NCBI GenBank assembly: GCA_003568415.1 | Contig: PWXV01000248.1 | Location: 1 to 48,791, forward strand | Direction: 5' to 3' | From: Ignavibacteriales bacterium | GTDB taxonomy: Bacteria > Bacteroidota > Ignavibacteria > T3Sed10-11 | DNA length: 48,791 nucleotides | In this document: positions 21,155 through 31,590 of the stretch, piece after piece | How the letters are laid out: the number at the start of each line of letters is the position of its first letter | Position numbering within the stretch: the first letter of the stretch is position 1 | Translations under genes and position numbers: made by a program | The notes under the pieces: model-generated | Told to the model about the DNA's origin: nothing | What the model saw: only the letters and a program-made list of their open reading frames with translations | The model's database searches: none

Positions 21155-22366
21155 TTAAATATTGCTATTTAAATTTATAAGTGTGGCACTGATCACCTCA
21201 TCACTACGACTCCGGATCTTCTCCAGCATCGCATCGGTCGGTTTATTATCGAGCTGAATAGTACAACAGGCTGCTATTTTTCCATCGAAGATAACGTTCT
21301 CAAGTTCTTCGGCATTGATGTTTCCTTCTTTTAAGACTGTCATAACATTTGCCAGAACGCCGGGCTTATCGTAATGCCGTACAACCAATTGCCATTCGGC
21401 ATCGGTGGTTTCACATCGGTTCACCCAATTTCTCACTTGTCCCTGAGATACGTATTCACGAACAATGGATACCGCATCTGCAGCAACTGCATTTTGCGCC
21501 TGCTCGGTCGATGCACCAATGTGATGAGTTACATATATATTTTCAATATTCTGTAAGGTACTTGAGAAATCGCCTTCTTTCTGTTCAGGCTCGTCATCGA
21601 ACACATCCAGTCCTGCTCGTATTTTTCCATCTTTTACTGCTTTCACAAGCGCGTCTTCATCGACGACCTCTGCACGGGCAGTGTTGATGAAAATTGTTCC
21701 GGGTTTCATTCGTTCAATTACAGCTTTTGATATAATGCCTTTTGTATCAGGTTTTAATGCAAGATGCACCGACACGATATCGACGACATCGACAATGTCT
21801 TCAATTCTTTTACAATGGTTTACTCCGATCTCTGCAGCACGTTCGGGGGTTAATGAACGGGACCAGGCAAAGACTTCGATGCCGAACGACTGTGCCCGTT
21901 TGATCAGTTCCTGACCTATTTTACCGGTTCCGATAATGCCGAGTTTTTTGCCCAACAAACCGTCAGCTTTTGAATATGTTGCTTTATTCCACTTTCCATT
22001 ACGAAAATCTATAACGTTATCGGGGATCTTCCGATCGATAGCAAGTATCAATCCCATAGCAAGTTCTGCAACGGCAATGGAATTTTTTCCGGGGCAATTT
22101 GCTACATAAATACCTTTTGCACTTGCTGCTTTTAAATCAATATTGTTTACACCCGCCCCGGCACGAATTATTAAACTCAACTCATCGCTATTTTTGATAC
22201 ATGCTTCATTCACGACGGTGGATCGGACGATAACGATGGATGCATTTTTTGCCGCGTCGACAAGGTCGTCTGCACCTAATTTTGGATTGTAAATTACATC
22301 GAGATTGAGATTTTGCAATTCAGTTATATATTTTTCCGGAAATTTATCGGCGACCACTACTCTCAT
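21155..22366 (-). CDS. serA: D-3-phosphoglycerate dehydrogenase-like 2-hydroxyacid dehydrogenase with C-terminal ACT domain
   Basis: GIIGTGKIGQELIKRA, FINTARAEVVDEDALV, HHIGASTEQAQ, ACT segment HYDKPGVLANVMTVL. Confidence 0.87.
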   Translation of the reverse strand: MRVVVADKFPEKYITELQNLNLDVIYNPKLGADDLVDAAKNASIVIVRSTVVNEACIKNSDELSLIIRAGAGVNNIDLKAASAKGIYVANCPGKNSIAVAELAMGLILAIDRKIPDNVIDFRNGKWNKATYSKADGLLGKKLGIIGTGKIGQELIKRAQSFGIEVFAWSRSLTPERAAEIGVNHCKRIEDIVDVVDIVSVHLALKPDTKGIISKAVIERMKPGTIFINTARAEVVDEDALVKAVKDGKIRAGLDVFDDEPEQKEGDFSSTLQNIENIYVTHHIGASTEQAQNAVAADAVSIVREYVSQGQVRNWVNRCETTDAEWQLVVRHYDKPGVLANVMTVLKEGNINAEELENVIFDGKIAACCTIQLDNKPTDAMLEKIRSRSDEVISATLINLNSNI

Positions 22367-22459
22367 AGCGTCACTCCTTTCTTTCGATCATTTGCTTGTC
22401 GGGGATGTTTATTTTGAAGCTTAAGATGCTGTTTAATATACAATAAAATGTGCAAAATT

Positions 22460-23707
22460 TCACCCCATTTCAAATTTGAGCAGCGAATGAGCTTTGCGTA
22501 ACGCCCGTTCGACTTCTACCGGACGCTTTGCCCGTGAAAAAATAAAACCAGGATATTTTCCACCTTCCGGAAGGGGAATAAGTTCCTCTCCCTCCCGCAC
22601 GGTTATCACTACATCAGTTATACAGGGTACCTGTTTAGCTTCTTGTTTCCCGTAAATTTTCCGGACAATTCCACGGCCGGGCACCGGCAGCATCATTACA
22701 CCAACGGCATCTTTTTCACGCCGATATGAGTACACCGGTTCATCCAATGCATCACGAACGATTAATTCTTCGAGTGTGCTGTTTGTAGTACCGGTCGCCG
22801 GATCTTCAAAACGCAAGATCTGTGCACAATATCCACCGATGGAACGAGCTGCTAATTCTATCAGATATATGCCTGTTTCATTAAACCGGAGTTCAGCATG
22901 AACCGGTCCGGTCATTAAACCCATTGCTTGCGCGGCATTTTTTACAACTTCAAATATCTCCGATTGTATTTTTGTACTATGCCGCGACGGTGTTGTATAC
23001 ATAGTCTCTTCAAAGAAAGGTCCACGAAGCGGTTCCGGTTTATCAAACAAGACTAACGGATGTAATTTTTCATCAATAAGTAAACCATCGACGGCGACCT
23101 CATCACCGTCAATATATTCTTCAATTAGAATAGTCTTAGCTTCTTGCCCTTTTTCATGGGCAACGAGTGTGGATATAATGTTACGGATGAGGGAAACTGC
23201 TTCGTGCAGTTCTTGCCGGTTGGTAACCTTAACAACTCCGCGGCTGCCTGATAATGCAACCGGTTTCACGACAGCCGGATAGGTAGTTATTTCATTCAGT
23301 TTTTCTTTATCATCATTGAGTGATGCTTTTCGATATGCAGGCTGGGGTATATTATGCTGCGACAAGAATTCACGCATTATATACTTGTTGCGGGCGGCAG
23401 TAACCGAAATAATTGTGTTGTGATTGAGATTCAGTTCCTCAGCAATTGCCGATGCCGCTATCACCGATTGATCATCCACTCCGATCACTGCATCTACCGG
23501 GTATTTTTTTGCAAAAGATCTCGCTGTTTCAACAGCTTGGGGGAGATTATGTATATCAAGAGAAAGGAAACCCGCGGGATTCATTGCCGCGAGTGTGCTC
23601 TTATGATTCGATCCGACAGTAATTTCAACTCCCATTGCTCTTGCTGCTTCCACAAATGCTGTTGCCCTATACGAGGTAGCCGGAATGAGCAATAGAATTC
23701 TGCGCAT
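22460..23707 (-). CDS. ATP-grasp domain carboxylate-amine ligase
   Basis: VVKPVALSGSRGVVKV, EEYIDGDEVAVDGLL, HAELRFNETGIYLIELAARSIGG. Confidence 0.88.
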   Translation of the reverse strand: MRRILLLIPATSYRATAFVEAARAMGVEITVGSNHKSTLAAMNPAGFLSLDIHNLPQAVETARSFAKKYPVDAVIGVDDQSVIAASAIAEELNLNHNTIISVTAARNKYIMREFLSQHNIPQPAYRKASLNDDKEKLNEITTYPAVVKPVALSGSRGVVKVTNRQELHEAVSLIRNIISTLVAHEKGQEAKTILIEEYIDGDEVAVDGLLIDEKLHPLVLFDKPEPLRGPFFEETMYTTPSRHSTKIQSEIFEVVKNAAQAMGLMTGPVHAELRFNETGIYLIELAARSIGGYCAQILRFEDPATGTTNSTLEELIVRDALDEPVYSYRREKDAVGVMMLPVPGRGIVRKIYGKQEAKQVPCITDVVITVREGEELIPLPEGGKYPGFIFSRAKRPVEVERALRKAHSLLKFEMG

Positions 23708-23729
23708 AAATTATTTTGCAATTGTATTT

Positions 23730-24743
23730 TTATGGTTCTATACCAAGCACCAGCTTGCCAAATTGTTCCGCATCCTCCATACGATGGTGGGCTTTCGCAG
23801 CGTCGGCAAGGGGCATAACAGAATCTATGACCGGTTTAATTGTATCCGATGAATACAATTCCAGCATCTTTTCAAAATCACTCGGCGACCCCATTGTCGT
23901 ACCGAAAATATTAAGTTGTTTCCAAAATATTCTTCGGACAGTAACATTATCCGACGGTCCTAACGTGGCTCCATACATAACGATTGTGCCGCCCGGTTTT
24001 GCTACATCGAGAATTGCGTCAAAATTTTCCCCACCGGTGCCGTCAACCACCACATCGATTCCGCTTTCACCGGATATCTCTTTTAACTTCTGACGCCAAT
24101 TATCATTTTTATAATTAACGCCATCCTCAGCGCCCAATTCACGGGCACGATCGATTTTCTTATCGCTGCCCGAGGTTACAAACACCCGTGCTCCTGCTTT
24201 ACGGGCAATTTGCAAAGCAAAACACGCAACTCCGCCTCCTATTCCGGTGATCAGAACGGTCTGACCACTTTGTACATCGGCTCTCGAGATAACTGCACGG
24301 TATGCTGTCAGCCCGGCAAGCGGGATTGCCGCCGCTTCTTCCCATGACAGATTTCCAGGTTTTTCATAAATGTTCTCGCCAGGTACAGCAACATAGTTCG
24401 CATACGTACCATTATCGGGCAATCCGAGAATCCGGAAGTTATTATCCTGGACACGTTCATCACCTCCCCATGCAAGACAGGGATTTATGAGAACTTCTTT
24501 ACCAACCAGTGATGCATTGACACCGTTTCCGGTTGCGGTAACAATTCCTGCTCCGTCGGATCCGAGTATAATCGGTAATTTAATATTTGCATATCTTCCC
24601 CGGCGAATCCAGACATCGCGTCGGTTTAGCGCCGCAGCATGTAACTGCACGACGACTTCACCTTCTTTTGGTTCCGGCTCGGCGACATTTTCAACATTCA
24701 GTTTTTCCGGTTCACCAAGTTCGTGAAGCACGACTGCCTTCAT
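23730..24743 (-). CDS. Zinc-binding-type (MDR superfamily) dehydrogenase / quinone oxidoreductase
   Basis: LGSDGAGIVTATG, VLITGIGGGVACFALQIARKAGARVFVTSGSDKK. Confidence 0.92.
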   Translation of the reverse strand: MKAVVLHELGEPEKLNVENVAEPEPKEGEVVVQLHAAALNRRDVWIRRGRYANIKLPIILGSDGAGIVTATGNGVNASLVGKEVLINPCLAWGGDERVQDNNFRILGLPDNGTYANYVAVPGENIYEKPGNLSWEEAAAIPLAGLTAYRAVISRADVQSGQTVLITGIGGGVACFALQIARKAGARVFVTSGSDKKIDRARELGAEDGVNYKNDNWRQKLKEISGESGIDVVVDGTGGENFDAILDVAKPGGTIVMYGATLGPSDNVTVRRIFWKQLNIFGTTMGSPSDFEKMLELYSSDTIKPVIDSVMPLADAAKAHHRMEDAEQFGKLVLGIEP

Positions 24744-24774
24744 GGTCGACTCCGCATTATTAGAGTATGAACAA

Positions 24775-25371
24775 TTATTTGCTTGAGGGCGCGTAATACG
24801 GGTTTGTACCTGACGCGTGGTCAGTTACATCAAGGATACTTCCGACCTGAGGAACGTACTGGCGGATCATTTTCTCAATTCCCTGCCGGAGTGTAACATT
24901 GGCCATACCGCATCCCTGGCATCCACCACCGAGTTGTAAATACACATTGTTCTTCTTTACATCGACCAACTCAACAAAACCGCCGTGAGAAGCAACGGCA
25001 GGATTCACCTGCGTGTCAATCAGTTCTTTTACTTTCGCACGCAGTTCTTCTTCAGATGGCAAGTTTTTTTCTATTTCGTCAGAGATAGGAGCTTCTCCCG
25101 ATTGTAATTGCTCGCGAATAAATGTACCAATTTGTTTTGCAATCGGCATCCAATCTTCGTGGTCTGCTTTGGTTACCTTTACAATATTATCGTGCACAAG
25201 TACCGATGCAATGTTCGGTAACTCAAATATCTTTTCAGCAAGCGGCGAACCTTCTGCTTCTTTTTTACTGGAAAAATATACAGCTCCTTGTTCATATACA
25301 GGTCTGTCAACGGTAAATTGACAGTTTTCCTGTGAAGCAACCTGCGCCTGTATTTTAATCTCTTCTGCCAT
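24775..25371 (-). CDS. Nfu-type Fe-S carrier/scaffold (Nfu N-domain plus NifU C-terminal domain)
   Basis: CQGCGMANVTLRQGIEKMI (CxxC); N-terminal CQFTVDRPVYEQGAVYF. Confidence 0.93.
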   Translation of the reverse strand: MAEEIKIQAQVASQENCQFTVDRPVYEQGAVYFSSKKEAEGSPLAEKIFELPNIASVLVHDNIVKVTKADHEDWMPIAKQIGTFIREQLQSGEAPISDEIEKNLPSEEELRAKVKELIDTQVNPAVASHGGFVELVDVKKNNVYLQLGGGCQGCGMANVTLRQGIEKMIRQYVPQVGSILDVTDHASGTNPYYAPSSK

Positions 25372-25391
25372 AGTTTATCATCCTTTTATTC

Positions 25392-26873
25392 TTAAATACT
25401 AATTTGTTCTTTCGTCGGTTCAGCACAACAAAACCACGGTTCGGTAATGCGCGGTGCCCGTTTTCTCTGTTCAAACGCCTGATAGTGAAACGGTTCCGGC
25501 GGCACTTCTCCTCTCGCAGCATATGCTGCTTCGCGAATGAGTTTATATGTCTGCGCCGGATCCTGATTCGTACATCCTGCCTCCTCAACCAGAACCGATA
25601 TTCGCCGGTATAACGAATCCATTCTTGGATCAGGATGCTCCCACCGGTAGTATAACGATTCCTGGTCAAGTTTACCAAGATACGGTTTTATCTCCTGCCG
25701 GTCCAGCAAGCGTGAATCCGGCGGGATGAGCAGCCGTATAGATAATTGCACCGGGTCAACATTATCAATTAAACGTTCTTGATAGACAAATTCAACTATT
25801 TCTATATAATCGTCAATGGTCGTCCACGGTGTAAATGCAACCCAGGTCGGTCGCATTTCTATACCGGCATCCCTTACAATTTCAATCGACCGGTATACGT
25901 CTTCGCGTGTATGCCCTTTATCAAGATATGCCAGCACGTTATTATTAAGTGATTCCACAGCCGATATAATAAATATACAGCCGAGGTCTTTAAATTGCGG
26001 GAGCAGCTTACTATACTTTATCAGATGCTCAACCTTTGCAGTGAAATCAAACGTAAGATGCGGATATTCCCGATGCATTTCCCGGGCTATCTTCAATGAG
26101 TGTGTAGGCCCGTTGAGAAAATCAGGATCACCGAAAGTAATATGCTGCGCTCCCATTTCAACCTGTTTGCGGATGTCATCAAGAATGATATCTCGCGGTA
26201 CGGCGAAAAATCTGCCGTGGTATACAGCCGGTATAGGGCAATGCAAACAATTGTGCAAACATCCCCGTGTTGTCTCCACGTATCCGACTAGTCGCTCTTG
26301 ACCGTTCCATTCGAGTTTGGCATATTCTTCAAGCGGTTTCAGTCCATCACGGTTTACCGGCGGAAATTCGAGTCGCTGCAGGTTCGGTTCTCGTTTGATC
26401 TTGACCGAACCGGTAATTGGTCGCGACATTGCTGCACGTGATTCAACCTGCCGCACTATATCGACAAGTTGCTCCTCATATTCACCTCCCACTATTGAGT
26501 CCGCCACCGTTTCAAGTAAATAATCTGCATTCAACGCTGCATACATCCCGTAGAAACAGATATGACATCCGGGATTGAGCTCACGAATCCTTCTTGCGGC
26601 ATTGATACCAATTCTCATTGCAGTGTGCATCGGTGTCGAGATTCCGACAAACCGTGCAAGTTTGATCATCGCCTCATCCAGGCTATCGACACTAATATCA
26701 TGTGCGGCAGGATTGTACCCTGCCTCTTGCAGAAATCCCATAGGCACCGCCAGGCCCGCCGGTTGATGTCCCAGTTCATAACATGAAATAAGGACGATCG
26801 CACCATGATCGCGTAAACTCGCAGTGCGAAACCGGTGTTGTGGCAATTCGATCTGTACAGGTACAGTGTTCAT
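25392..26873 (-). CDS. Radical SAM protein with B12-binding-like N-domain and CCAEP C-terminal tail
   Basis: TTRGCLHNCLHCPIP (CxxxCxxC); C-terminus EPWFCCAEPTKEQISI. Confidence 0.9.
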   Translation of the reverse strand: MNTVPVQIELPQHRFRTASLRDHGAIVLISCYELGHQPAGLAVPMGFLQEAGYNPAAHDISVDSLDEAMIKLARFVGISTPMHTAMRIGINAARRIRELNPGCHICFYGMYAALNADYLLETVADSIVGGEYEEQLVDIVRQVESRAAMSRPITGSVKIKREPNLQRLEFPPVNRDGLKPLEEYAKLEWNGQERLVGYVETTRGCLHNCLHCPIPAVYHGRFFAVPRDIILDDIRKQVEMGAQHITFGDPDFLNGPTHSLKIAREMHREYPHLTFDFTAKVEHLIKYSKLLPQFKDLGCIFIISAVESLNNNVLAYLDKGHTREDVYRSIEIVRDAGIEMRPTWVAFTPWTTIDDYIEIVEFVYQERLIDNVDPVQLSIRLLIPPDSRLLDRQEIKPYLGKLDQESLYYRWEHPDPRMDSLYRRISVLVEEAGCTNQDPAQTYKLIREAAYAARGEVPPEPFHYQAFEQRKRAPRITEPWFCCAEPTKEQISI

Positions 26874-26882
26874 AGTTAATAA

Positions 26883-26904
26883 AAAAGGGACGTGTGTCCC
26901 TTTT
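26883..26904 (-). terminator. Intrinsic terminator of the suf operon
   Basis: AAAAGGGAC-gtgt-GTCCCTTTT, then TTATT on minus strand. Confidence 0.75.
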
Positions 26905-26941
26905 GAAGTTTATTGTTAGAAAAACTCTACTACCCGGTGGC

Positions 26942-27325
26942 TTAAACACCAAAGGAGCTTCCGCATCCGCATGTTTTTGTTGCCGATGGGTTATTAAAAA
27001 CAAATCCCTGACCGTTCAGGCCATCGGTGTAATCGAGAACCGTGCCACGCAGATACATCAGACTCCGCTCATCGACAAGGAGTTTTACTCCTTTATTTTC
27101 TATGACAATATCACCTTCCCGCTGACTTTCTTCAAAGGCAAGCATATAGGACATTCCAGAACAGCCACCACCCTTAACACCCACACGCAGCATATGTTCT
27201 GCCGGAATGTTATTCTCTTCTTTAATTTTGCCTATCTCCCCGGCTGCCTTCTCGGTTAGCTCGATGTCCTTTTGTACATCCAGACCAGGAATAGTTTGGT
27301 TGTTGGTATTTTGTGTATCAGACAT
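26942..27325 (-). CDS. Iron-sulfur cluster assembly accessory protein (HesB/IscA/SufA family)
   Basis: VGVKGGGCSGMSYML; C-terminal TCGCGSSF. Confidence 0.95.
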   Translation of the reverse strand: MSDTQNTNNQTIPGLDVQKDIELTEKAAGEIGKIKEENNIPAEHMLRVGVKGGGCSGMSYMLAFEESQREGDIVIENKGVKLLVDERSLMYLRGTVLDYTDGLNGQGFVFNNPSATKTCGCGSSFGV

Positions 27326-27355
27326 TGTAAAACCTCCCTTTAAACATAACGTATA

Positions 27356-27676
27356 CTATAAACCAAGCTCAAGTTTTGCTTCCTCACTCATCATCTCTGG
27401 ATTCCACGGCGGGTCCCAGACGATATCCACCTTAGCATCCTCTACTCCTTCAACACCCTTCACTCTTTGTTCGACCTCCTTGGGCAATGTACCTGCAACC
27501 GGACAAGCCGGCGAGGTGAGCGTCATTCGAACATTTACTTTATTATCACCATCGACGTGCACATCATAAATCAACCCGAGTTCATAAATATTCACGGGAA
27601 TTTCCGGATCGTAGCACGTACGAATAGCATCGATAATTTTTTTCTTCAATAATTCTCTATCTTCCATAACTTTCAC
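27356..27676 (-). CDS. SufT/MIP18-family (DUF59) metal-sulfur cluster biosynthesis protein
   Basis: AIRTCYDPEIPVNIYELGLIYDV; TSPACPVAGTLP. Confidence 0.94.
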   Translation of the reverse strand: MKVMEDRELLKKKIIDAIRTCYDPEIPVNIYELGLIYDVHVDGDNKVNVRMTLTSPACPVAGTLPKEVEQRVKGVEGVEDAKVDIVWDPPWNPEMMSEEAKLELGL

Positions 27677-28128
27677 TTTTCTGTCGATACGACATCATCT
27701 TTATTTTCGAGTGCAGCCCGGAGCGTATGCCATGCAAGACTTGCACATTTTACCCGTGCCGGAAATTCACTGACCCCTGCAAAGGCGGCAAGTTTACCCA
27801 GCCGATCAAGTTCTTCCATCGGATCTACACCACCGGTCACCAGCTTATGAAAAACTTCGATAAGCTCTTCGGCTTCCTCTTTCGTTTTCCCTTTCAATAA
27901 TGAACTCATCACAGAGGCGGATGCTTTTGATATCGCACACCCGGCACCCTCAAAGCTTACATCCTGTATAATATTATTTTCTACGCGAAGATATATATCA
28001 TACTTATCGCCGCATAATGGATTATATCCTTCAGCATGGCGATTTGCATTTTCAAGTTTTTTGAAATTATGCGGGCTTTTATTGTGATCCAGGATTATAT
28101 CCTGGTATAGTGATTTCAATTCAGACAT
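27673..28128 (-). CDS. sufU: SufU-type Fe-S scaffold/zinc sulfurtransferase
   Basis: YNPLCGDKYDIYLRV, FEGAGCAISKASASVM, RVKCASLAWHTL. Confidence 0.95.
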   Translation of the reverse strand: MSELKSLYQDIILDHNKSPHNFKKLENANRHAEGYNPLCGDKYDIYLRVENNIIQDVSFEGAGCAISKASASVMSSLLKGKTKEEAEELIEVFHKLVTGGVDPMEELDRLGKLAAFAGVSEFPARVKCASLAWHTLRAALENKDDVVSTEK

Positions 28129-29390
28129 TACTGGAACACCTTCTTTGCTTTATTAATGCTCTGTACAAGCGCATCAACTTCATCTCTTGTGTTATACAAA
28201 GCAAACGATGCCCGCGCAGTTGCCGGTACTCCAAACCGCTGCATAACCGGCTGGGTGCAATGATGTCCTGTTCGTATCGCAACACCCTCCGAATCGATAA
28301 TGGTTCCGATATCGTGAGGGTGAACATCTTCCAGCATAAAGGATACAACAGCCGTTTTATGTCGTGCCGTTCCAATGATTCTCAGCCCATCGACCTTTTT
28401 CACCGCTTCAGTAGCATAGGCAAGCAGATCTTGTTCGTAGATGTATACATCATCAAGATTAATATCGTTAAGATAATCGACTGCATACCCCAACCCGATC
28501 GCACCGGCAATATTCGGTGTCCCGGCTTCGAATTTATACGGGAGCTCATTGTAAATCGTTTTCTCGAACGTCACCGATTTAATCATATCTCCACCGCCTT
28601 GATACGGCGGCATCTTCTCAAGATGTTCCTGCTTACCATATAACACGCCGATACCTGTTGGTCCGAACATCTTGTGTCCTGAAAAAACAAAAAAGTCGCA
28701 ATCCAGATCCTGCACATCGACCCTTGCATGCGAGACAGCCTGCGCTCCGTCAATGAGGACCGGAATATCCTGCTCGTGTGCCATTTCAATCATTTGCTTT
28801 ACAGGATTAACGGTGCCGAGCGAGTTTGATATATAGACTATCGATACGAACTTTACCTTCGGGGTGAGCATCTTTTCATATTCTTCAAGAATGATCTCCC
28901 CTTTATCGTTAATCGGCACTACCTTAAGTTTTGCTCCCGTCTTCTCACAAACAATCTGCCATGGGACGATGTTGGAATGATGCTCCATTTCAGAGATTAC
29001 AATCTCCTCACCCGGCTTGATCTGTTCCTGAACAAAGCTGTGAGCTACAAGATTAATCGCTTCAGTCGCGCCACGAACATAGATAATCTCGCCGGTGGAA
29101 CGTGCGTTAATAAATGAACATAATTTTTTACGTGCACCTTCATATTCACCGGTTGCCTTCTGGCTCAGAAAGTGCACACCCCGGTGAATATTCGAATTTT
29201 CTTCACGATAATATCGTCGCAACGCTTCTATAACCTTTGCAGGCTTTTGAGAGGTTGCAGCGTTGTCAAGGTAGATCAGAGGTTTGCCGTTAACCGTCTG
29301 GTTTAAAATCGGAAAATCAGCACGTACGCGTTCAACATCGAACGAACGCCTCGATGTAGCTGGAGCATACATTTCAGCTGCGGCTTTCAT
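28128..29390 (-). CDS. sufS: SufS cysteine desulfurase
   Basis: [56 protein letters not shown]. Confidence 0.97.
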   Translation of the reverse strand: MKAAAEMYAPATSRRSFDVERVRADFPILNQTVNGKPLIYLDNAATSQKPAKVIEALRRYYREENSNIHRGVHFLSQKATGEYEGARKKLCSFINARSTGEIIYVRGATEAINLVAHSFVQEQIKPGEEIVISEMEHHSNIVPWQIVCEKTGAKLKVVPINDKGEIILEEYEKMLTPKVKFVSIVYISNSLGTVNPVKQMIEMAHEQDIPVLIDGAQAVSHARVDVQDLDCDFFVFSGHKMFGPTGIGVLYGKQEHLEKMPPYQGGGDMIKSVTFEKTIYNELPYKFEAGTPNIAGAIGLGYAVDYLNDINLDDVYIYEQDLLAYATEAVKKVDGLRIIGTARHKTAVVSFMLEDVHPHDIGTIIDSEGVAIRTGHHCTQPVMQRFGVPATARASFALYNTRDEVDALVQSINKAKKVFQ

Positions 29391-29403
29391 AATAATTCCG
29401 ATT

Positions 29404-30756
29404 TTATTCTTGATCTATACCTTCAAGTCGATCCTGCTGTAATTTTACCAACAACCGATGATGACAATAGTCTCTCAACTCTTTGATATTCATATGATTG
29501 ATCACATCGCTTGCAAATGCATATGTCAGAATGTTTCTTGCCATCTCCTTCTCTATACCACGTGTCTGCAAATAAAACATCGCATCTTCATCAAGCTGAC
29601 CGATCGTTGCGCCGTGCGTACATTTCACATCATCGGCGAATATCTCAAGCTGCGGTTTTGTGTCGATTGAAGCATCATCGGACAGCAAAAGCGCCTGATT
29701 TGTTTGCTTTGCGTCAGTTTTTTGTGCGTCAAGACGGACAAAGATCTTCCCGTTAAACACGCCTCGAGCATTGCCGTCAAGCACTCCTTTATACAGCTCA
29801 TGACTATTACAATGCGGTTTCGCATGGTCTATAGTCGTGTGATTATCAATAAGCTGCTTACCAGTACCAAGATACAACCCATTTAGCGTAGATTCAAGCC
29901 CTTCGGCATCAAGAATTGCGCGGGGATTGTTTCGGACAATCAAACCGCCAAAAGTAACTGCATTTGAAACAAAATTACTGTTCGCTTTTTGATACACCTG
30001 CGTCGTCGATACGTGATATGCCTCGCTACTCTCTTCCTGTATTTTATAATGTTCTACATATGCATTTTCATCGACAAACGCCTCGGTTACATTATTGGTA
30101 AAATAACGATTATTATTTAATCCGGCATACGTTTCGATAACTGTTGCTTTACTATGCTTTCCTGCAACAATTAAGTTTCGGGGATATGATACAAAGGGTT
30201 CATCGTGACTGGATGATAAAAAGAGCAAATGTATCGGTTTTTCAACCAGTGCATTTTGCGGTAGATATATGTACGCACCGTCGATGATAAATGCCGTACT
30301 CAAGGCCGTAAATGCATCATCCTGGTATGGCGCATATTTACCGAGATGCTGCTGGAGCGGAGCGGCATCACTTCTCAATGCATCTGCTAAACTTCCTGCT
30401 TTCACGCCATCCGGCAAATCACGAACGGAGGAGAGCTGTCCGGCAAAATGACCGTCGACAAAAACCAGTAAATGCGTATCCAAACCCGGATATTCAAACC
30501 GCTTGACATCGTTACTTGTTACTGCATTTAGGTCAGGTTTCAGGACATGCTTGAAGTTTTCCTGCGCAATCGGTGTTACGTTTGTATACTTCCACTCCTC
30601 ATTCCGTGTCGTCGGGAAGCCGAGTTCGTCAAATTTATTCAACGCATCCTGACGCAATTGATGGACCCAGCTTTTTGCCTCACCGTTGAGACTTTTTTCA
30701 AGCGACTCGAAATTGGAAATGTATAGTTGATTATTATCTTTAATTGCCAATGCCAT
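29404..30756 (-). CDS. sufD: Fe-S cluster assembly protein SufD
   Basis: Position between sufC and suf[64 protein letters not shown]. Confidence 0.97.
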   Translation of the reverse strand: MALAIKDNNQLYISNFESLEKSLNGEAKSWVHQLRQDALNKFDELGFPTTRNEEWKYTNVTPIAQENFKHVLKPDLNAVTSNDVKRFEYPGLDTHLLVFVDGHFAGQLSSVRDLPDGVKAGSLADALRSDAAPLQQHLGKYAPYQDDAFTALSTAFIIDGAYIYLPQNALVEKPIHLLFLSSSHDEPFVSYPRNLIVAGKHSKATVIETYAGLNNNRYFTNNVTEAFVDENAYVEHYKIQEESSEAYHVSTTQVYQKANSNFVSNAVTFGGLIVRNNPRAILDAEGLESTLNGLYLGTGKQLIDNHTTIDHAKPHCNSHELYKGVLDGNARGVFNGKIFVRLDAQKTDAKQTNQALLLSDDASIDTKPQLEIFADDVKCTHGATIGQLDEDAMFYLQTRGIEKEMARNILTYAFASDVINHMNIKELRDYCHHRLLVKLQQDRLEGIDQE

Positions 30757-30758
30757 TG

Positions 30759-31538
30759 TTACACTGTCTCCTCAAGCTTTGCTTTTACTGATGAATATTC
30801 TTCCTTGATTTGATCGTAACCTTTTTCTTCAAGCTCCATTGCAAGCTTTTTGTCACCGGACTTAACGAGCTTTCCTTCGAGCATAATGTGCACATGATCC
30901 GGAACAATATAATTCAGCAGCCGCTGATAGTGAGTGACCACGATGATTGCACGGTCTTTAGTCCGCAATCTGTTTACACCGTCGGCAACAATACGCAGAG
31001 CATCGATATCGAGCCCCGAATCAGTCTCATCCAGTATGGCAAGCTTGGGTTCAAGGACTGCCATCTGCAGGATCTCATTACGTTTTTTCTCACCGCCCGA
31101 AAAGCCCTCATTTACCGAACGGTTTAACATATCAGTGTTGATATCCAAAAGCTTCGCCTTCTCTTTGATATGTTTCAGAAAATCCATAGCATCGAGCGGT
31201 TCAAGTCCCTGATGCTTGCGGATCTCATTGAGACCTGTTTTCAGGAAGTATGAATTTGTTACACCGGGAATTTCTACCGGATACTGAAAAGCCATGAAAA
31301 CACCTTCGCGTGCACGCTCATCCGGCTCCATGTCCAGAAGGTCTTTACCAAGATATATTATTTCACCATTAGTTACATCGTATGTATCTCGGCCGCTGAT
31401 GGCCTGTGCAAGAGTACTTTTACCCGATCCGTTCGGGCCCATAATTGCGTGTACCTCGCCGGGTTTTACACTCAAATCAATCCCTTTCAGAATCTTTGTG
31501 TTCTCAACTTCTACGTGTAGATTTTTAATCTCAAGCAT
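30759..31538 (-). CDS. sufC: Fe-S assembly ATPase SufC
   Basis: [46 protein letters not shown]. Confidence 0.97.
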   Translation of the reverse strand: MLEIKNLHVEVENTKILKGIDLSVKPGEVHAIMGPNGSGKSTLAQAISGRDTYDVTNGEIIYLGKDLLDMEPDERAREGVFMAFQYPVEIPGVTNSYFLKTGLNEIRKHQGLEPLDAMDFLKHIKEKAKLLDINTDMLNRSVNEGFSGGEKKRNEILQMAVLEPKLAILDETDSGLDIDALRIVADGVNRLRTKDRAIIVVTHYQRLLNYIVPDHVHIMLEGKLVKSGDKKLAMELEEKGYDQIKEEYSSVKAKLEETV

Positions 31539-31590
31539 TAGTGCTCATCTCCAACAAATTAATTTGACATTATTTTTTTATAAAACTTTA

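Noticed and set aside
25425-25427. Selenocysteine in the CCAEP tail
   Set aside because: The codon is TGT (Cys), and the ORF ends with TAA at the expected place, so no UGA recoding is needed here.
25392-26904. Radical SAM gene as last gene of the suf operon
   Set aside because: A good intrinsic terminator (26883-26904) lies between the IscA-like gene and the radical SAM start, so I treat it as a separate unit, although read-through is possible.
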